A DNA stretch of 64,000 bases. It comes from Anaerococcus mediterraneensis. Its GTDB lineage: Bacteria > Bacillota > Clostridia > Tissierellales > Peptoniphilaceae. The DNA lies in assembly GCF_900128415.1 (NCBI RefSeq), contig NZ_LT635772.1, forward strand, positions 1,550,001 through 1,614,000, written 5' to 3'. Position numbers and translations under genes: made by a program. The notes under the pieces were generated by a model that saw only the letters and a program-made list of their open reading frames with translations, searched no databases and was not told the DNA's origin. Of this stretch, positions 50,454-59,668 are shown piece after piece; the first letter of the stretch is position 1, and each line of letters opens with the position of its first letter.

Positions 50454-50882
50454 ATGACAAAATTAAACACATATCTTGCAAATCTTGCAGTAATAAACAT
50501 TAAAATCCATAATCTACATTGGAATATCGTAGGCTCTCAATTTGTATCTGTACATGAGTATCTTGAATCTGAATATGATAAGGCTGGTGAAAGACTTGAT
50601 GAAGTTGCTGAGCTTATCAGAATATCTGGAGAATTTCCAGTTGCTAATCTAAAAGAATATTTAGAAATTTCTACAATCAAAGAGATTGAAACTTCTAAAG
50701 AAATATCTATTAAAGAAGCATTAGAAATAGTCCTATCTGACATAAAACTTCAAAAAGAACTCGCACTAGAGATTAGAAAAGAAGCGGATGAAGCTGATAA
50801 TTTCCCTGTAGCTAATGCTATGGAAAATCATATAGAGGACTACAACAAACAAATTTGGTTTGTGGAATCAAGCCTTAAATAG
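50454..50882 (+). CDS. dps: Dps-family ferritin-like protein
   Basis: The 142-residue protein has the Dps ferroxidase ligands: LHNLHWNI-like IKIHNLHWNIVGSQF near residue 19, then HEYLESEYDKAGERLDEVAE, the usual His/Asp/Glu pattern, and ENHIEDYNKQIWFVES at the end. Dps dodecamers oxidise and store iron and protect DNA from peroxide. The start is the ATG behind GTGAGG; it has its own promoter and terminator and stands opposite to its neighbours. It fits the iron theme of the window. Confidence 0.88.
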   Translation: MTKLNTYLANLAVINIKIHNLHWNIVGSQFVSVHEYLESEYDKAGERLDEVAELIRISGEFPVANLKEYLEISTIKEIETSKEISIKEALEIVLSDIKLQKELALEIRKEADEADNFPVANAMENHIEDYNKQIWFVESSLK

Positions 50883-50949
50883 GCAAAATAAACTATTGCA
50901 GAACTTTGAATTACTGTCATCCTATAATTAGGATCTATAAATAATTTTG

Positions 50950-50998
50950 TGTATCAACCTAAATCCTGATAAAAGGGCAAAGGTTGATACATTTTTTT
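50950..50998 (+). terminator. Intrinsic terminator of dps
   Basis: Perfect 11-bp stem TGTATCAACCT/AGGTTGATACA with an A-rich loop, then seven Ts on the plus strand. Confidence 0.85.
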
Positions 50999-51012
50999 GT
51001 GTCAGTATTTAG

Positions 51013-51030
51013 CCATTCCTATAGGAATGG
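51013..51030. repeat. Perfect 18-bp palindrome
   Basis: CCATTCCTATAGGAATGG equals its own complement. It stands just before a recombinase remnant; it could be a site for a dimeric protein or a small hairpin. Function unknown. Confidence 0.4.
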
Positions 51031-51039
51031 TTCTTGTCT

Positions 51040-51165
51040 TGTTTTTTAGATATGCTCACATTCATTAAATTGAAGTTTCTTTCACTTATATTTCCCTCTA
51101 ACCTATCTTCATATAACTGTTCATGGCTTCTATCTATTTCTGATAATTGGTTCTTTTTAAGCTAC
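51040..51165 (-). pseudogene. TnpX-like recombinase fragment
   Basis: A frame without start reads NQLSEIDRSHEQLYEDRLEG, then NISERNFNLM, typical of the coiled-coil part of DUF4368-type serine recombinases. Only about 40 residues remain. It is a second dead TnpX relic, distinct from the one at 47064-47620. Confidence 0.6.
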
Positions 51166-51225
51166 AGCCCCTTAAAACAAATAGCCAATAAGTTGAACTT
51201 AACATTACAAGTTATGAATTTTTAG

Positions 51226-51720
51226 TTAAACCAAAGCGGTCAGTAAATATGCCAAAATTAGGCTCACGAAAAAGAAGATTATAATTTTTGCAATCTGACT
51301 TTTCCCATTAAAACCAAAATTATCATACCCCTTAGCACCAACCGTCTCTGGGTAAACTTTAGTCGGCAATTTTAACTTGGTAAGCATGAGATAATCAAAA
51401 AATATAATATCAAAAAGCTTATATCCTTCAAATAGTATTAAAAATCTAACAAAGGCTTGCTGAAAAGTTAAATTAAATTTTACTGTATCAACAATTGCCC
51501 AGCCTAGAACGGCTGCAATGGCTAGCAATCCAAGTATCATGATAAGTCCGCCGATTATATTGACCCAAATCGGTTTATCTGGCAACTTACTCATCATAAC
51601 TTTGATATCATCAGGTGCGCCGAAATGCTTCGAGCCAAATTTTGGTATAATAAGTATAAAATTCACCATCATAATTGATGTTGTTAAGCAGATGATTGTT
51701 AACATACCAAGTGTTTTCAT
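51226..51720 (-). CDS. Membrane protein of unknown function
   Basis: The 164-residue protein has four hydrophobic segments (about 5-25, 50-75, 85-105 and 140-162) with a conserved-looking loop GAKGYDNFGFNGKSQ. An AGGAGG lies nine bases before the ATG. No catalytic motif and no recognised family. It lies between element fragments, so it is accessory. Confidence 0.65.
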   Translation of the reverse strand: MKTLGMLTIICLTTSIMMVNFILIIPKFGSKHFGAPDDIKVMMSKLPDKPIWVNIIGGLIMILGLLAIAAVLGWAIVDTVKFNLTFQQAFVRFLILFEGYKLFDIIFFDYLMLTKLKLPTKVYPETVGAKGYDNFGFNGKSQIAKIIIFFFVSLILAYLLTALV

Positions 51721-51748
51721 TAATTTAGTTTACCTCCTCTTTATCTTA

Positions 51749-51937
51749 TTATTCTAGGTGTTTTTTTAAATTCTTTTGTCTTTGTTGCTTTTCTAGGATT
51801 TTTATTTCTTCATCTGTTAAATCTTCTACATTTTCTATAAGGCTTTCTAAGATTGCTCCTCTTGTTATTAGACTATGAGTTCTTTTCAGATTAATATCAA
51901 AAACTGATAATTCAGGAATCATCCTACTAAAATCCAT
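51749..51937 (-). pseudogene. DUF3847 gene remnant with foreign N-terminus
   Basis: The frame shares RTHSLITRGAILESLIENVE with the DUF3847 protein at 49844, but the coiled-coil N-terminus is replaced by an unrelated 14 residues and the tail (EKQQRQKNLKKHLE) is a frameshifted version of the normal end. AGGAGG precedes the ATG, so a short product could still be made. Confidence 0.6.
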
Positions 51938-51956
51938 ATTCCCTCCTTGACAAATA

Positions 51957-52151
51957 CTAATTTATCAAAACCGCTTTAATTTTATCATTTATCAATTCAA
52001 TAAACGCTATCACAGTTACTCCTACTATCGGAAGTCCGTAAGGACTAAATAGGAAACCAATAACCAAACCAAAAATACCTATTACGACTTCTCCTTGAAT
52101 AAAAGAAAATAACGCCCAAAATAAGCAGAACACCATAATGATATACAACAA
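51957..52151 (-). pseudogene. CD1845-like small membrane protein, N-terminally truncated
   Basis: The 64-residue hydrophobic sequence (YIIMVFCLFWALFSFIQGE, SPYGLPIVGVTVIAFI, NDKIKAV) resembles CD1845-type small proteins of Clostridioides conjugative transposons from memory. The coding frame extends upstream to about 52190 without a usual start and then meets a stop, so the N-terminus is missing. It follows the rlmD fragment directly. Confidence 0.5.
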
Positions 52152-52216
52152 CGCGGTTCCAATACCAAGTAGGAATGTAATAAATGCAGAAAGTCATATG
52201 CTGTCATTCTTTTCTA

Positions 52217-52530
52217 TTAAATCATTTTGAAGTGTCTCAAAGCATCCATGATGGCTTCTTCTTTTTCAGGTGTACACTGTGGAATAATTTGTTTCTCCTT
52301 TTTAGACTTGTTGTAATGTTCTCGTAATTCTATTCCACATTTCTTTTTTATCTGTGCAATATATAATGTCGAAACTTTTAATTCAAATTTATTCCAAACA
52401 TATTCTTTGATTTGGGCATATGTTGCCTTACTTTCAGCACTTGTCAAATCCATCTCATCCAGCTCAATTTCAACATCTATATGTTTATCGACATCGAGTT
52501 TGGACAAAAGTGCTACCGTCTCGACATGCG
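52217..52530 (-). pseudogene. rlmD: rlmD 3' end (integration target side)
   Basis: From THVETVALLSKLD to the stop the sequence is the C-terminal extension of clostridial-type RlmD: SAESKATYAQIKEYV, KVSTLYIAQIKKKCGIELR, EHYNKSKKEK and CTPEKEEAIMDALRHFKMI. RlmD methylates 23S rRNA U1939. The catalytic 5' part is not in the window; instead the recombinase gene runs into the fragment in another frame. This is the expected structure at one end of an element integrated in rlmD (rumA). Confidence 0.8.
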
Positions 52531-54275
52531 TTGTCTTTTGCTTGGGAACATAATTTTTTATCCTCGTCATTCTTGTGGGAGCACAATTTATTAGTGTCAT
52601 TGTCTTTGGCATTTTTTCTTTTATCCTTGAAGTTATTAGAATCTTGACTATCTTTAACTCCTGTTTTGAAATAGAATGTTAAGTCATATGGATGAACTGT
52701 TCCGTCTTTGTCAATTCTACCCACCACGACTTTATCAACTATGCTTTCAAATACTGTTCTATTAAATTCCTCTATAATTTCTCTATTCTCTAAGACCTTT
52801 TTAAATTGCTTTAATCTTTCTTTAATGGAGTTTTCATCTTTTATCGTTAGTTCCAGTGTTTTCTTTTCATCAATTAATTCTTCTTTTTGTTTTATCAGTT
52901 TTTTATATTTTTTAGCATAAACTTCTTCGTCTATACTGTCTTCTAAATGAAGATCAACTAACTTTCTTTCTTGACTAATGATTCTATTTAATTGACTTTC
53001 TATCTTTTTCAAATCTTTGACTAAAGTATTATCATTTATTTCTTCTTCTACAATTTTTAAAAAGTCATCTATTACTGTTGAATCTGCATGGCATAATTGC
53101 CTATAGCTTTCAACAAATGCTTTTTCTATTGCTGCTTCTTGTATTCCTTTTGAATGAGGGCAATATTTTTTACCTTTTTTAGTTGACCTTACACATTGCC
53201 AGTTAATTTTTTTGTAAATTGAACTAGTGTGCCATGTTCTTCTTGAAAGTATTTCACCACAAAATCCACATTCCAGCATACTTGAAAAAGCATATTGCCT
53301 TGATAGTTTTTCTCTTTTTCTATCCTTGTTAGCAATAGTGTTTCTGTTTTGTGCTCTTCTGAGTCTAATCTCCTGTGCCTTTTCAAAATCTTCTTTTGAT
53401 ATAATTGGCTCGTGATGATTTTCAATGTGATATTTATCAGATTCTCCAAAATTTGCTAGTCTTCTTTTTGTTATGGGATCAACTGTAAAGGTCTTTCCCA
53501 TTAGTATATCGCCAATATACTTTTCATTTTTAATTATTCCTAACACTGTAGTATCAGACCATTTTGTTTTACCTCTAGGAGTGAGATATCCTTGTTCTTC
53601 TAGTTCCCTACCAATGACTGAACCACCATTACCCTCTAAATATCTTTTAAAAATATATCTGACAATCTTGGCTTCTTCTTCATTTATAGATATACTTTTT
53701 GTTGTGGGATCATAATCATATCCGAGGCAACCTTGAAAACCAATAAGTTCCCCTTTTTCCATTTTCATTTTCAGTCCTTTTTTTACATGGGCTGAGGTAT
53801 TTTCTACTTCTTGTTGAGCTACTGAACTTAATATTGTTAGTAATAGCTCTCCATCCATTGTCAAAGTATCTATATTTTCTTCTTCAAATACTACACCAAC
53901 ATTGTTTTCCTTTAATAGTCTTACATACTTTAAGGTATCTAATGTATTTCTAGCGAATCTTGATATAGATTTAGTAATTATCATGTCTATATCTCCATTT
54001 TGACAATCGCTAATTAGTCTCATGAAATCAGCTCTTTTGGTAGCAGTTGTTCCTGTGGTTGCTTCATCTGCGTATATGCCAGCCAAAGTCCAGTTTTTAT
54101 TATTTTTTATTAGATTTGTATAATAATCAACTTGCGATTTATATGATTCAAGTTGGTCTTTACTATCTGTGCTTACTCGACAATATGCTGCAACACGTTT
54201 TAAATCTAAATGTAGTGCATTTCTATTTCTTGCTCCTGTATTTGAAGCTTTTATTACTTTTACTTTAGTATTCAT
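52485..54275 (-). CDS. Large serine recombinase (integrase) of unit B
   Basis: The 596-residue protein is almost identical to that at 7258-9072 (catalytic Ser35 in YCRVSTDS, Recombinase domain, zinc ribbon CGFCGE...CPH, coiled coil). The last residues (DNACRDGSTFVQTRCR) are read from within the rlmD attachment region in a second frame and differ from copy A. AGGAGGTAAA precedes the ATG. It likely catalyses excision and insertion of the unit that continues rightward past the window end. Confidence 0.9.
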   Translation of the reverse strand: MNTKVKVIKASNTGARNRNALHLDLKRVAAYCRVSTDSKDQLESYKSQVDYYTNLIKNNKNWTLAGIYADEATTGTTATKRADFMRLISDCQNGDIDMIITKSISRFARNTLDTLKYVRLLKENNVGVVFEEENIDTLTMDGELLLTILSSVAQQEVENTSAHVKKGLKMKMEKGELIGFQGCLGYDYDPTTKSISINEEEAKIVRYIFKRYLEGNGGSVIGRELEEQGYLTPRGKTKWSDTTVLGIIKNEKYIGDILMGKTFTVDPITKRRLANFGESDKYHIENHHEPIISKEDFEKAQEIRLRRAQNRNTIANKDRKREKLSRQYAFSSMLECGFCGEILSRRTWHTSSIYKKINWQCVRSTKKGKKYCPHSKGIQEAAIEKAFVESYRQLCHADSTVIDDFLKIVEEEINDNTLVKDLKKIESQLNRIISQERKLVDLHLEDSIDEEVYAKKYKKLIKQKEELIDEKKTLELTIKDENSIKERLKQFKKVLENREIIEEFNRTVFESIVDKVVVGRIDKDGTVHPYDLTFYFKTGVKDSQDSNNFKDKRKNAKDNDTNKLCSHKNDEDKKLCSQAKDNACRDGSTFVQTRCR

Positions 54276-54330
54276 TTTACCTCCTTCCCATTTTGTATCT
54301 TTCTACAGTGTTATTATATCACAAGAACAA

Positions 54331-54468
54331 TTACTTTCTATCCATCTTCTTATAATCATTTTCTAACCTGTTCTTAATTTTTGTATATTCCTTATCATTA
54401 ATTAATTTAAGATCATAAAGTCTACATAACATAGCAACTCTCATACTATAAATCTTTATTGATTGCAT
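54331..54468 (-). CDS. Small basic protein, 45 aa, adjacent to recombinase
   Basis: Homologue of the 44-residue protein at 9128-9262: MQSIKIYSMRVAMLC, then LINDKEYTKIKNRLENDYKK. The ATG has AGGAGG upstream here, a much better site than in copy A, which supports translation. It lies 55 bases upstream of the recombinase gene. Confidence 0.65.
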   Translation of the reverse strand: MQSIKIYSMRVAMLCRLYDLKLINDKEYTKIKNRLENDYKKMDRK

Positions 54469-54609
54469 TTTAACCTCCTATATAAGTTGATTTTTTTTAC
54501 CTTGATAAGTGGATTAAATTTGAAATATGCTAATCTCACATAATCAATTTCAAGAATATTCACACTTCAAAGTATTTTGATTTTTATAGAAAGATGATAA
54601 AACACCCCT

Positions 54610-54645
54610 CACTTTATAAAGTGAAATTTGCCCTCTTTGGTAACC
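54610..54645. promoter_or_regulatory. Conserved palindrome plus TTTGGTAACC motif
   Basis: CACTTTATAAAGTG followed by CCCTCTTTGGTAACC, as at 9401-9436. Lies in the 300-base gap between the small gene and the MATE gene. Confidence 0.4.
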
Positions 54646-54695
54646 TGAATTTTTATTTTTTATAGTATTTTTGAGTTTTAATGATTAATTTGAGC

Positions 54696-54735
54696 ATAAA
54701 AAAATGAGGACTTATGCTACTAGGCATAAATCCTC
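54696..54735 (-). terminator. Intrinsic terminator of cargo operon B
   Basis: Stem GAGGATTTATGC/GCATAAGTCCTC (one mismatch), then ATTTTTTTATG on the minus strand, 37 bases after the MATE stop. Counterpart of 9484-9523. Confidence 0.75.
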
Positions 54736-54771
54736 TAAAATGAAAGAAACTCTTTCGATTGTTATTTGTAT

Positions 54772-56124
54772 TTAGTTTTTCAAACCAATTTTATCCATCC
54801 TATTTAATTCCCCAAACATCATTACTACACCAGCTATTATCATAATTAAATCTACAAAGGGTTCTGCAAACCATACTGCTTTAACTCCAAATATCATTGG
54901 TAAAATAATCATGGCAGGTACGAATAAAAATAACTGTCTTAGCATTACTATTATGCCGGCTTTTTTAGCGTTTCCTATTGATTGGAAGAATGTTATAGTC
55001 ATTACCATTACTCCATATAGGATAAAGATAGAATAAAATAGTCTAAAGTTTCCTATTCCCTGAGTTATAATACTTTCTTCTACTCCAAATAAAGACAGAA
55101 TATTCTTTGAAAATGCTAATGCTGGTATCCAAAATATTGATGCAAGAACTAATCCTCCGATAGAAAATACTTTCATAGCTTCTTTTACTCTGTCGTATTT
55201 TTTCGCTCCAAAATTTGTACCAACTACAGGTTGTAAACCTTGACTCATTCCCCAAAGTGGAATGAATGAAAAGGCATATATTCTAAGTGTTGCTGCCATC
55301 AAGATAGCATTTGTATCTCCGCCATATTTAAATGACATTTTATATAGCATTGTTTGTTGAATCATAAATAAAATTTGCATCATCATAGCAGATGACCCTA
55401 CGCCAAACATTTCTTTTTTTATTTCCTGATCAGGTTTGATTTTATTTATTTTTACTGCTTTACTTTTATATTTGAAGTAATGGAGTGTTATTATCGCTTG
55501 AACAAATTGTGCTGTAATAGTTGCAAGTGCAGCCCCTTCTATTGCGTATTTTCCCATTAATTTCATTAGAATTGGATCAAGAATTATGTTTAAAAAAGCT
55601 CCTAGCCCCATAATGAGCATTGCTTTTTTCATTAATCCTTCTCCACGCATAACCATGTTTGCTGATTGAGTAAAGTTTACAAATAAAGAACCAATAAAAA
55701 TTACTCGTAAATATCTGATACCATATTCTTTAATTTCTCCACTTGCTCCAACCATATCTAAAAAATGTGGTGCAAGTAAAATTCCGCCTATTGTAATAAT
55801 TGATGAGAATAGAATAACCCAAAAGATTAAATTCCCCATAATTTTATCAACTGTTTTTTTGTCGCCCTTTCCTATAGCTCTTGATAAAACCGATGCTGAA
55901 CCTACACCAATAAGTGTAGATACACCACTATTGAAAAATGTAAGTGGCATAGCTACACCACAAGCTGTCATTGCTGTTTGTCCTATAATATTTCCTGCAA
56001 AAATTCCATCCATTAGTGGATAAAGACCTATTACTATCATTCCTATTACAGCAGGGACAGATAATTGAAAAAGTAAATCTATGGGTCTTTTTGTTAATAA
56101 TTGTTCTTTCATATCTTGTTTCAT
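54772..56124 (-). CDS. MATE-family efflux transporter
   Basis: The 450-residue protein has 12 hydrophobic segments and the MATE pattern: LFQLSVPAVIGMIVIGLYPL, DGIFAGNIIGQTAMTACGVA, GVGSASVLSRAIGKGD, and the half-repeat GMSQGLQPVVGTNFGAKKYD. MATE pumps export cationic compounds by Na+ or H+ antiport. AGGAGG precedes the ATG. It is the last cargo gene of unit B and is preceded by an ATPase scar, so it may have been added to the cassette by recombination. Export of a metallophore or drug is possible. Confidence 0.88.
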   Translation of the reverse strand: MKQDMKEQLLTKRPIDLLFQLSVPAVIGMIVIGLYPLMDGIFAGNIIGQTAMTACGVAMPLTFFNSGVSTLIGVGSASVLSRAIGKGDKKTVDKIMGNLIFWVILFSSIITIGGILLAPHFLDMVGASGEIKEYGIRYLRVIFIGSLFVNFTQSANMVMRGEGLMKKAMLIMGLGAFLNIILDPILMKLMGKYAIEGAALATITAQFVQAIITLHYFKYKSKAVKINKIKPDQEIKKEMFGVGSSAMMMQILFMIQQTMLYKMSFKYGGDTNAILMAATLRIYAFSFIPLWGMSQGLQPVVGTNFGAKKYDRVKEAMKVFSIGGLVLASIFWIPALAFSKNILSLFGVEESIITQGIGNFRLFYSIFILYGVMVMTITFFQSIGNAKKAGIIVMLRQLFLFVPAMIILPMIFGVKAVWFAEPFVDLIMIIAGVVMMFGELNRMDKIGLKN

Positions 56125-56128
56125 AAAA

Positions 56129-56203
56129 TCATCCTCCTTTTTTCATATTCTTAAAATCCAAACCACTTGTAGGTTCGTCAAAAATTAAGATTGATCTATT
56201 ACT
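56129..56203 (-). pseudogene. ABC ATPase scar (Walker B to D-loop)
   Basis: Directly behind the stop of the ABC gene a frame without start reads LSNRSILIFDEPTSGLDFKNMKKGG and ends. Here LIFDEPTSGLD is the Walker B and D-loop of an EcfA-type ATPase. It resembles the second ATPase half at 59669-61084 and parallels the scar at 5076-5176. Confidence 0.7.
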
Positions 56204-56208
56204 CAAAT

Positions 56209-57951
56209 TTAAATCTTCCACTTTTCAGATTGTTTTCTGATTTCAATAAAATCCTTATATATTCCATGTTTAGATGCAAGTTCACTATGTGTTCCTACTT
56301 GTTTTATAACACCATCTTTTAAAACAACTATCTGATCTGCATTTTTTACAGTAGAAAGCTTGTGTGCAATTACAATAACAGTTTTGCCTTTTAATAAGTT
56401 TTTCAAAGCAATCAATAATTCTTTTTCATTTTCTGGATCTACGCTTGAAGTTGCCTCATCAAGAACTACAAACCTACTCGGTTTTAACATGGCTCTTGCA
56501 ATAGAAATTCGTTGACGCTCACCACCCGATAGATTTGAACCCCCTTCTTGCAAAACAGTATCATAAGCTTGTGGCAATTTCATAATAAAATCATGGCACT
56601 GAGCTTTTTTGGCAATATCTATCATTTCTTCATCTGTTGCATTTGGATTACCAAACTTAATATTGTTTTTTATGGTATCATCAAAAAGATACACGTCTTG
56701 AAAAACAAAGCTAAAATTTGAAAGCAATTCATCATACTTGTACTGTTTAATATTTAGATTTCCAACTTTTACTTCGCCAGAATTTACATCCCAAAACCTC
56801 GCCATTAAATTGCAAAGTGTTGTTTTACCACTTCCTGAAAATCCAACAAGAGCAGTAGTTTTCCCATCTGGAACAAGCATACTTAGATTATTGAAAAGAT
56901 TTTCTTTTCCATAAGAAAATGAAATATTGTTCATTGATATTTCTGCTTTATCTACTTCTGTCATTTCACCTTCTTCAATTACAGGCAAATTTCTTAAATT
57001 TATAACAGTATTAAGATTTCGTACAGCAACACCCTTAATACTCTGCATACTTCCTGCCAATTCAAATCCTGAAAAAACAACAAAACTCATAACAATTAAT
57101 ATAATAGCTTTAGTAACTTCAATATCCCCTGATAAATATCTTATGATAGAACTAAAAATTATCACACAAATACCAAGTTTAAATACTAACAAGAATAAAA
57201 ACTGTGTTGGAACTAAAATTTTTTCTACAGCAAGGAAGCCTTTGCGACTTTTTGTAATACTTTCGTTTAGTTCCTTGACTGTATTTTGATCTTTTCCAAA
57301 TGCTTTAGTTATTCCTATCCCATTTACATACTCAAGCATTTTTTCACTTAAATCCAATTTAAGTCCTAACAATCTCTCTGTTAGTTGATCTGTGCTTTTT
57401 TGTGTGAATAAGTTTACTAAGGTTCCAACAATCAAAGTCAACAATATAATTATAGCTGTTGCAAAATCATAAGGTAGTATGAAAATAACCATAATTAGTG
57501 TCTGTATTGTACCTACAAGCATTTGCTCAATAATAAAAACTCCTATTGTTTCAAGTTCACCTATAACAGTTGACAATGCTCCTGCTATATTCCCTAAAGA
57601 ATTTGTGCTGAAATATCCCATGTTTACATTTTTTAAACGATCACCAATATATAATCTATTTTCTGCTCCTAAATTGTACGAAGCAATATATTTGTTTTTA
57701 TCAGCCAGATATCCAAATATAATTTTTCCCACCACACTTATAGCTGCAATAATAAAAACAATATACACATCTTTCATTAAAATGCTTTGGTTCGTGAATA
57801 TATTTTCACAAATTTTGGTCAAACATAATAGAATTGCACCTAAAGAAACTCCTTCAAATACTCCCTTAAATACATCAAAAATAAGCATTTTTGTTATTTT
57901 ATTTGAATATGACCCTGACACCTCATATAAAGTTTTTATCAATTCTCTCAC
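56209..57951 (-). CDS. ABC transporter, exporter-fold subunit 2 (cargo B)
   Basis: The 580-residue protein starts at GTG behind GAGGTGAT, overlapping the end of subunit 1. It has six helices and an NBD with GFSGSGKTT, LSGGERQR, FVVLDEATSSVD and AHKLS. All motifs are intact. The YSNKITKMLIFDVFKGVFEG start aligns with subunit 2 of cargos A and D. Confidence 0.87.
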   Translation of the reverse strand: MRELIKTLYEVSGSYSNKITKMLIFDVFKGVFEGVSLGAILLCLTKICENIFTNQSILMKDVYIVFIIAAISVVGKIIFGYLADKNKYIASYNLGAENRLYIGDRLKNVNMGYFSTNSLGNIAGALSTVIGELETIGVFIIEQMLVGTIQTLIMVIFILPYDFATAIIILLTLIVGTLVNLFTQKSTDQLTERLLGLKLDLSEKMLEYVNGIGITKAFGKDQNTVKELNESITKSRKGFLAVEKILVPTQFLFLLVFKLGICVIIFSSIIRYLSGDIEVTKAIILIVMSFVVFSGFELAGSMQSIKGVAVRNLNTVINLRNLPVIEEGEMTEVDKAEISMNNISFSYGKENLFNNLSMLVPDGKTTALVGFSGSGKTTLCNLMARFWDVNSGEVKVGNLNIKQYKYDELLSNFSFVFQDVYLFDDTIKNNIKFGNPNATDEEMIDIAKKAQCHDFIMKLPQAYDTVLQEGGSNLSGGERQRISIARAMLKPSRFVVLDEATSSVDPENEKELLIALKNLLKGKTVIVIAHKLSTVKNADQIVVLKDGVIKQVGTHSELASKHGIYKDFIEIRKQSEKWKI

Positions 57952-57952
57952 T

Positions 57953-59665
57953 TTATATCACCTCGATTTCTTTAGATTCTGTATATACATCCCACATTTT
58001 TTTGTATCTCCCATTCAACTCTAGTAATTGTTTATGAGTGCCTTCTTCAATTACTTCTCCATTATCCACCACAATTATTTTATTTGCATTTACAATTGTA
58101 GATAACCTGTGAGCTACCATAATCACTGTTTTATCTTTAATTAACTTATCAATAGACTGTTGAATAACTGATTCATTGTCAGGATCAGAATATGCTGTTG
58201 CTTCATCAAGTAGTACAATAGGACTATTCTTTAAAAAACACCTAGCTATTGCAATTCTTTGCTTTTCTCCTCCAGAAAGATTTGCTCCTCCCTTTCCTAC
58301 AATAGTTTCATATCCATTTGGTAGGCTCTTTATAAAATTATAGCAACTCGCTTTTTCACAAGCCTCTTTAATTTCATCCATACTCGCATCTTCCTTCGCC
58401 ATCTTTAAATTTTCTAATATTGTTTTATTAAAAAGAAAGTTTTCTTGCGACACATAGCTAACAAGCTCCATATTCTGTTTTAAAGGTAATTCGTTCAAAT
58501 TTGTTTTTCCAATTAAAATTTCTCCATTAGAAACATTCCAAAATCCTGCGATTAGTTTTGTAATAGTAGACTTTCCACTACCTGAATTTCCAACGATTGC
58601 AGTTAACTCATTTTCATTTGCTTTAAACGAAATATTATTTAATACATTCTTTGACTCTTCATATGCAAATGTAACATCTTTAAACTCTACATCATAAGAT
58701 TTTATATCTCTTACTTCTTCTCCTCTTTTTAAGTTAGGAATTTCCATTATTTTTTTTATTTCTTCAAATACAACTTTTATATTTGCTATTGTTTCCATAT
58801 GACTCATAGCTTTTATTAATGGTTTATATGAAGCATATGATAGCAATATACACGTGATAAGAGTCCCTACTTCAACACTACCCTTCATAAAGAAATACAA
58901 GGAAGCTGGTAAAACGAATACCATAGTTGACGGGATAGTTTCCATAGTTGCTGTCATTGAAAAACAAACACTCAAATACCAATCAAGCATTGCGTTCTTA
59001 TTCTCTTCAACAGTCTTTCTAAATTTCCCAAATGATGATGCTGATTTATTAAATGCTTTTATAACTTTAATACCATTTACATATTCAACCATTGTCGTAT
59101 TCATAGCTTTAGCTGCTTCTTGGTATCTTTTAGATTTTTCTTCATAACCTCGCATCATTAACATTGAGAACAATAATCCCAATGGAATTGTAAGTAAATT
59201 TGCAATTCCTATTCTCCAGTCCATTATAAAAATTGTTATGATCAATACTATAGGAATGAATATATTAGCAATAACTTCTGGAATCACATGAGCAATCGGT
59301 TTTTCCATTTTATCAAGTGTTTCCACCATAAATTGAGACCACTGTCCGCTGCTTTTTCTTTCAACTTCTCCCATAGAAATTTTACTTAATTTGTCAGCTA
59401 ATAACTTTCTTTTATCTTCAATAATCCTGTAGGCAAGATTATGAGAAATAATAGTAGATATTTCATGAAATAATATACTTGCCAAAAATCCCAAAAATAC
59501 AGCAAAAATATATGGATAATAATTATTTAAATTTGTATTTTTTGCAACCAAGTTATTAATAATGGCTGCTACAGAAAAATAAGGTATTACACCAAATCCT
59601 ACTCCTATTATCGCAATGAATACAGCTGCGAAAATCTTGCTTTTATGTCCCTTTAAGATATCCAT
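57953..59665 (-). CDS. ABC transporter, exporter-fold subunit 1 (cargo B)
   Basis: The 570-residue protein has six helices (about 10-295) and an NBD with GNSGSGKST, LSGGEKQR, IVLLDEATAYSD and AHRLS. Only three bases separate it from the ECF ATPase stop, so ECF and ABC genes are one operon. Forms a heterodimer with the next gene product. Confidence 0.87.
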   Translation of the reverse strand: MDILKGHKSKIFAAVFIAIIGVGFGVIPYFSVAAIINNLVAKNTNLNNYYPYIFAVFLGFLASILFHEISTIISHNLAYRIIEDKRKLLADKLSKISMGEVERKSSGQWSQFMVETLDKMEKPIAHVIPEVIANIFIPIVLIITIFIMDWRIGIANLLTIPLGLLFSMLMMRGYEEKSKRYQEAAKAMNTTMVEYVNGIKVIKAFNKSASSFGKFRKTVEENKNAMLDWYLSVCFSMTATMETIPSTMVFVLPASLYFFMKGSVEVGTLITCILLSYASYKPLIKAMSHMETIANIKVVFEEIKKIMEIPNLKRGEEVRDIKSYDVEFKDVTFAYEESKNVLNNISFKANENELTAIVGNSGSGKSTITKLIAGFWNVSNGEILIGKTNLNELPLKQNMELVSYVSQENFLFNKTILENLKMAKEDASMDEIKEACEKASCYNFIKSLPNGYETIVGKGGANLSGGEKQRIAIARCFLKNSPIVLLDEATAYSDPDNESVIQQSIDKLIKDKTVIMVAHRLSTIVNANKIIVVDNGEVIEEGTHKQLLELNGRYKKMWDVYTESKEIEVI

Positions 59666-59668
59666 CTT

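Larger units (their letters stand above)
52530..54745. repeat. Direct repeat I, copy 2
   Basis: Counterpart of 7327-9535, same orientation. The outer ends diverge at the rlmD fragment on the left and just past the terminator on the right, where different cargo begins. Confidence 0.85.

Noticed and set aside
51034..51225. 63-codon plus-strand frame
   Set aside because: The minus strand here encodes a recognisable TnpX recombinase fragment, so the plus frame is a shadow.
57479..58024. 181-codon plus-strand frame opposite the cargo B ABC genes
   Set aside because: Antisense shadow across two conserved, overlapping genes, with no ribosome-binding site.
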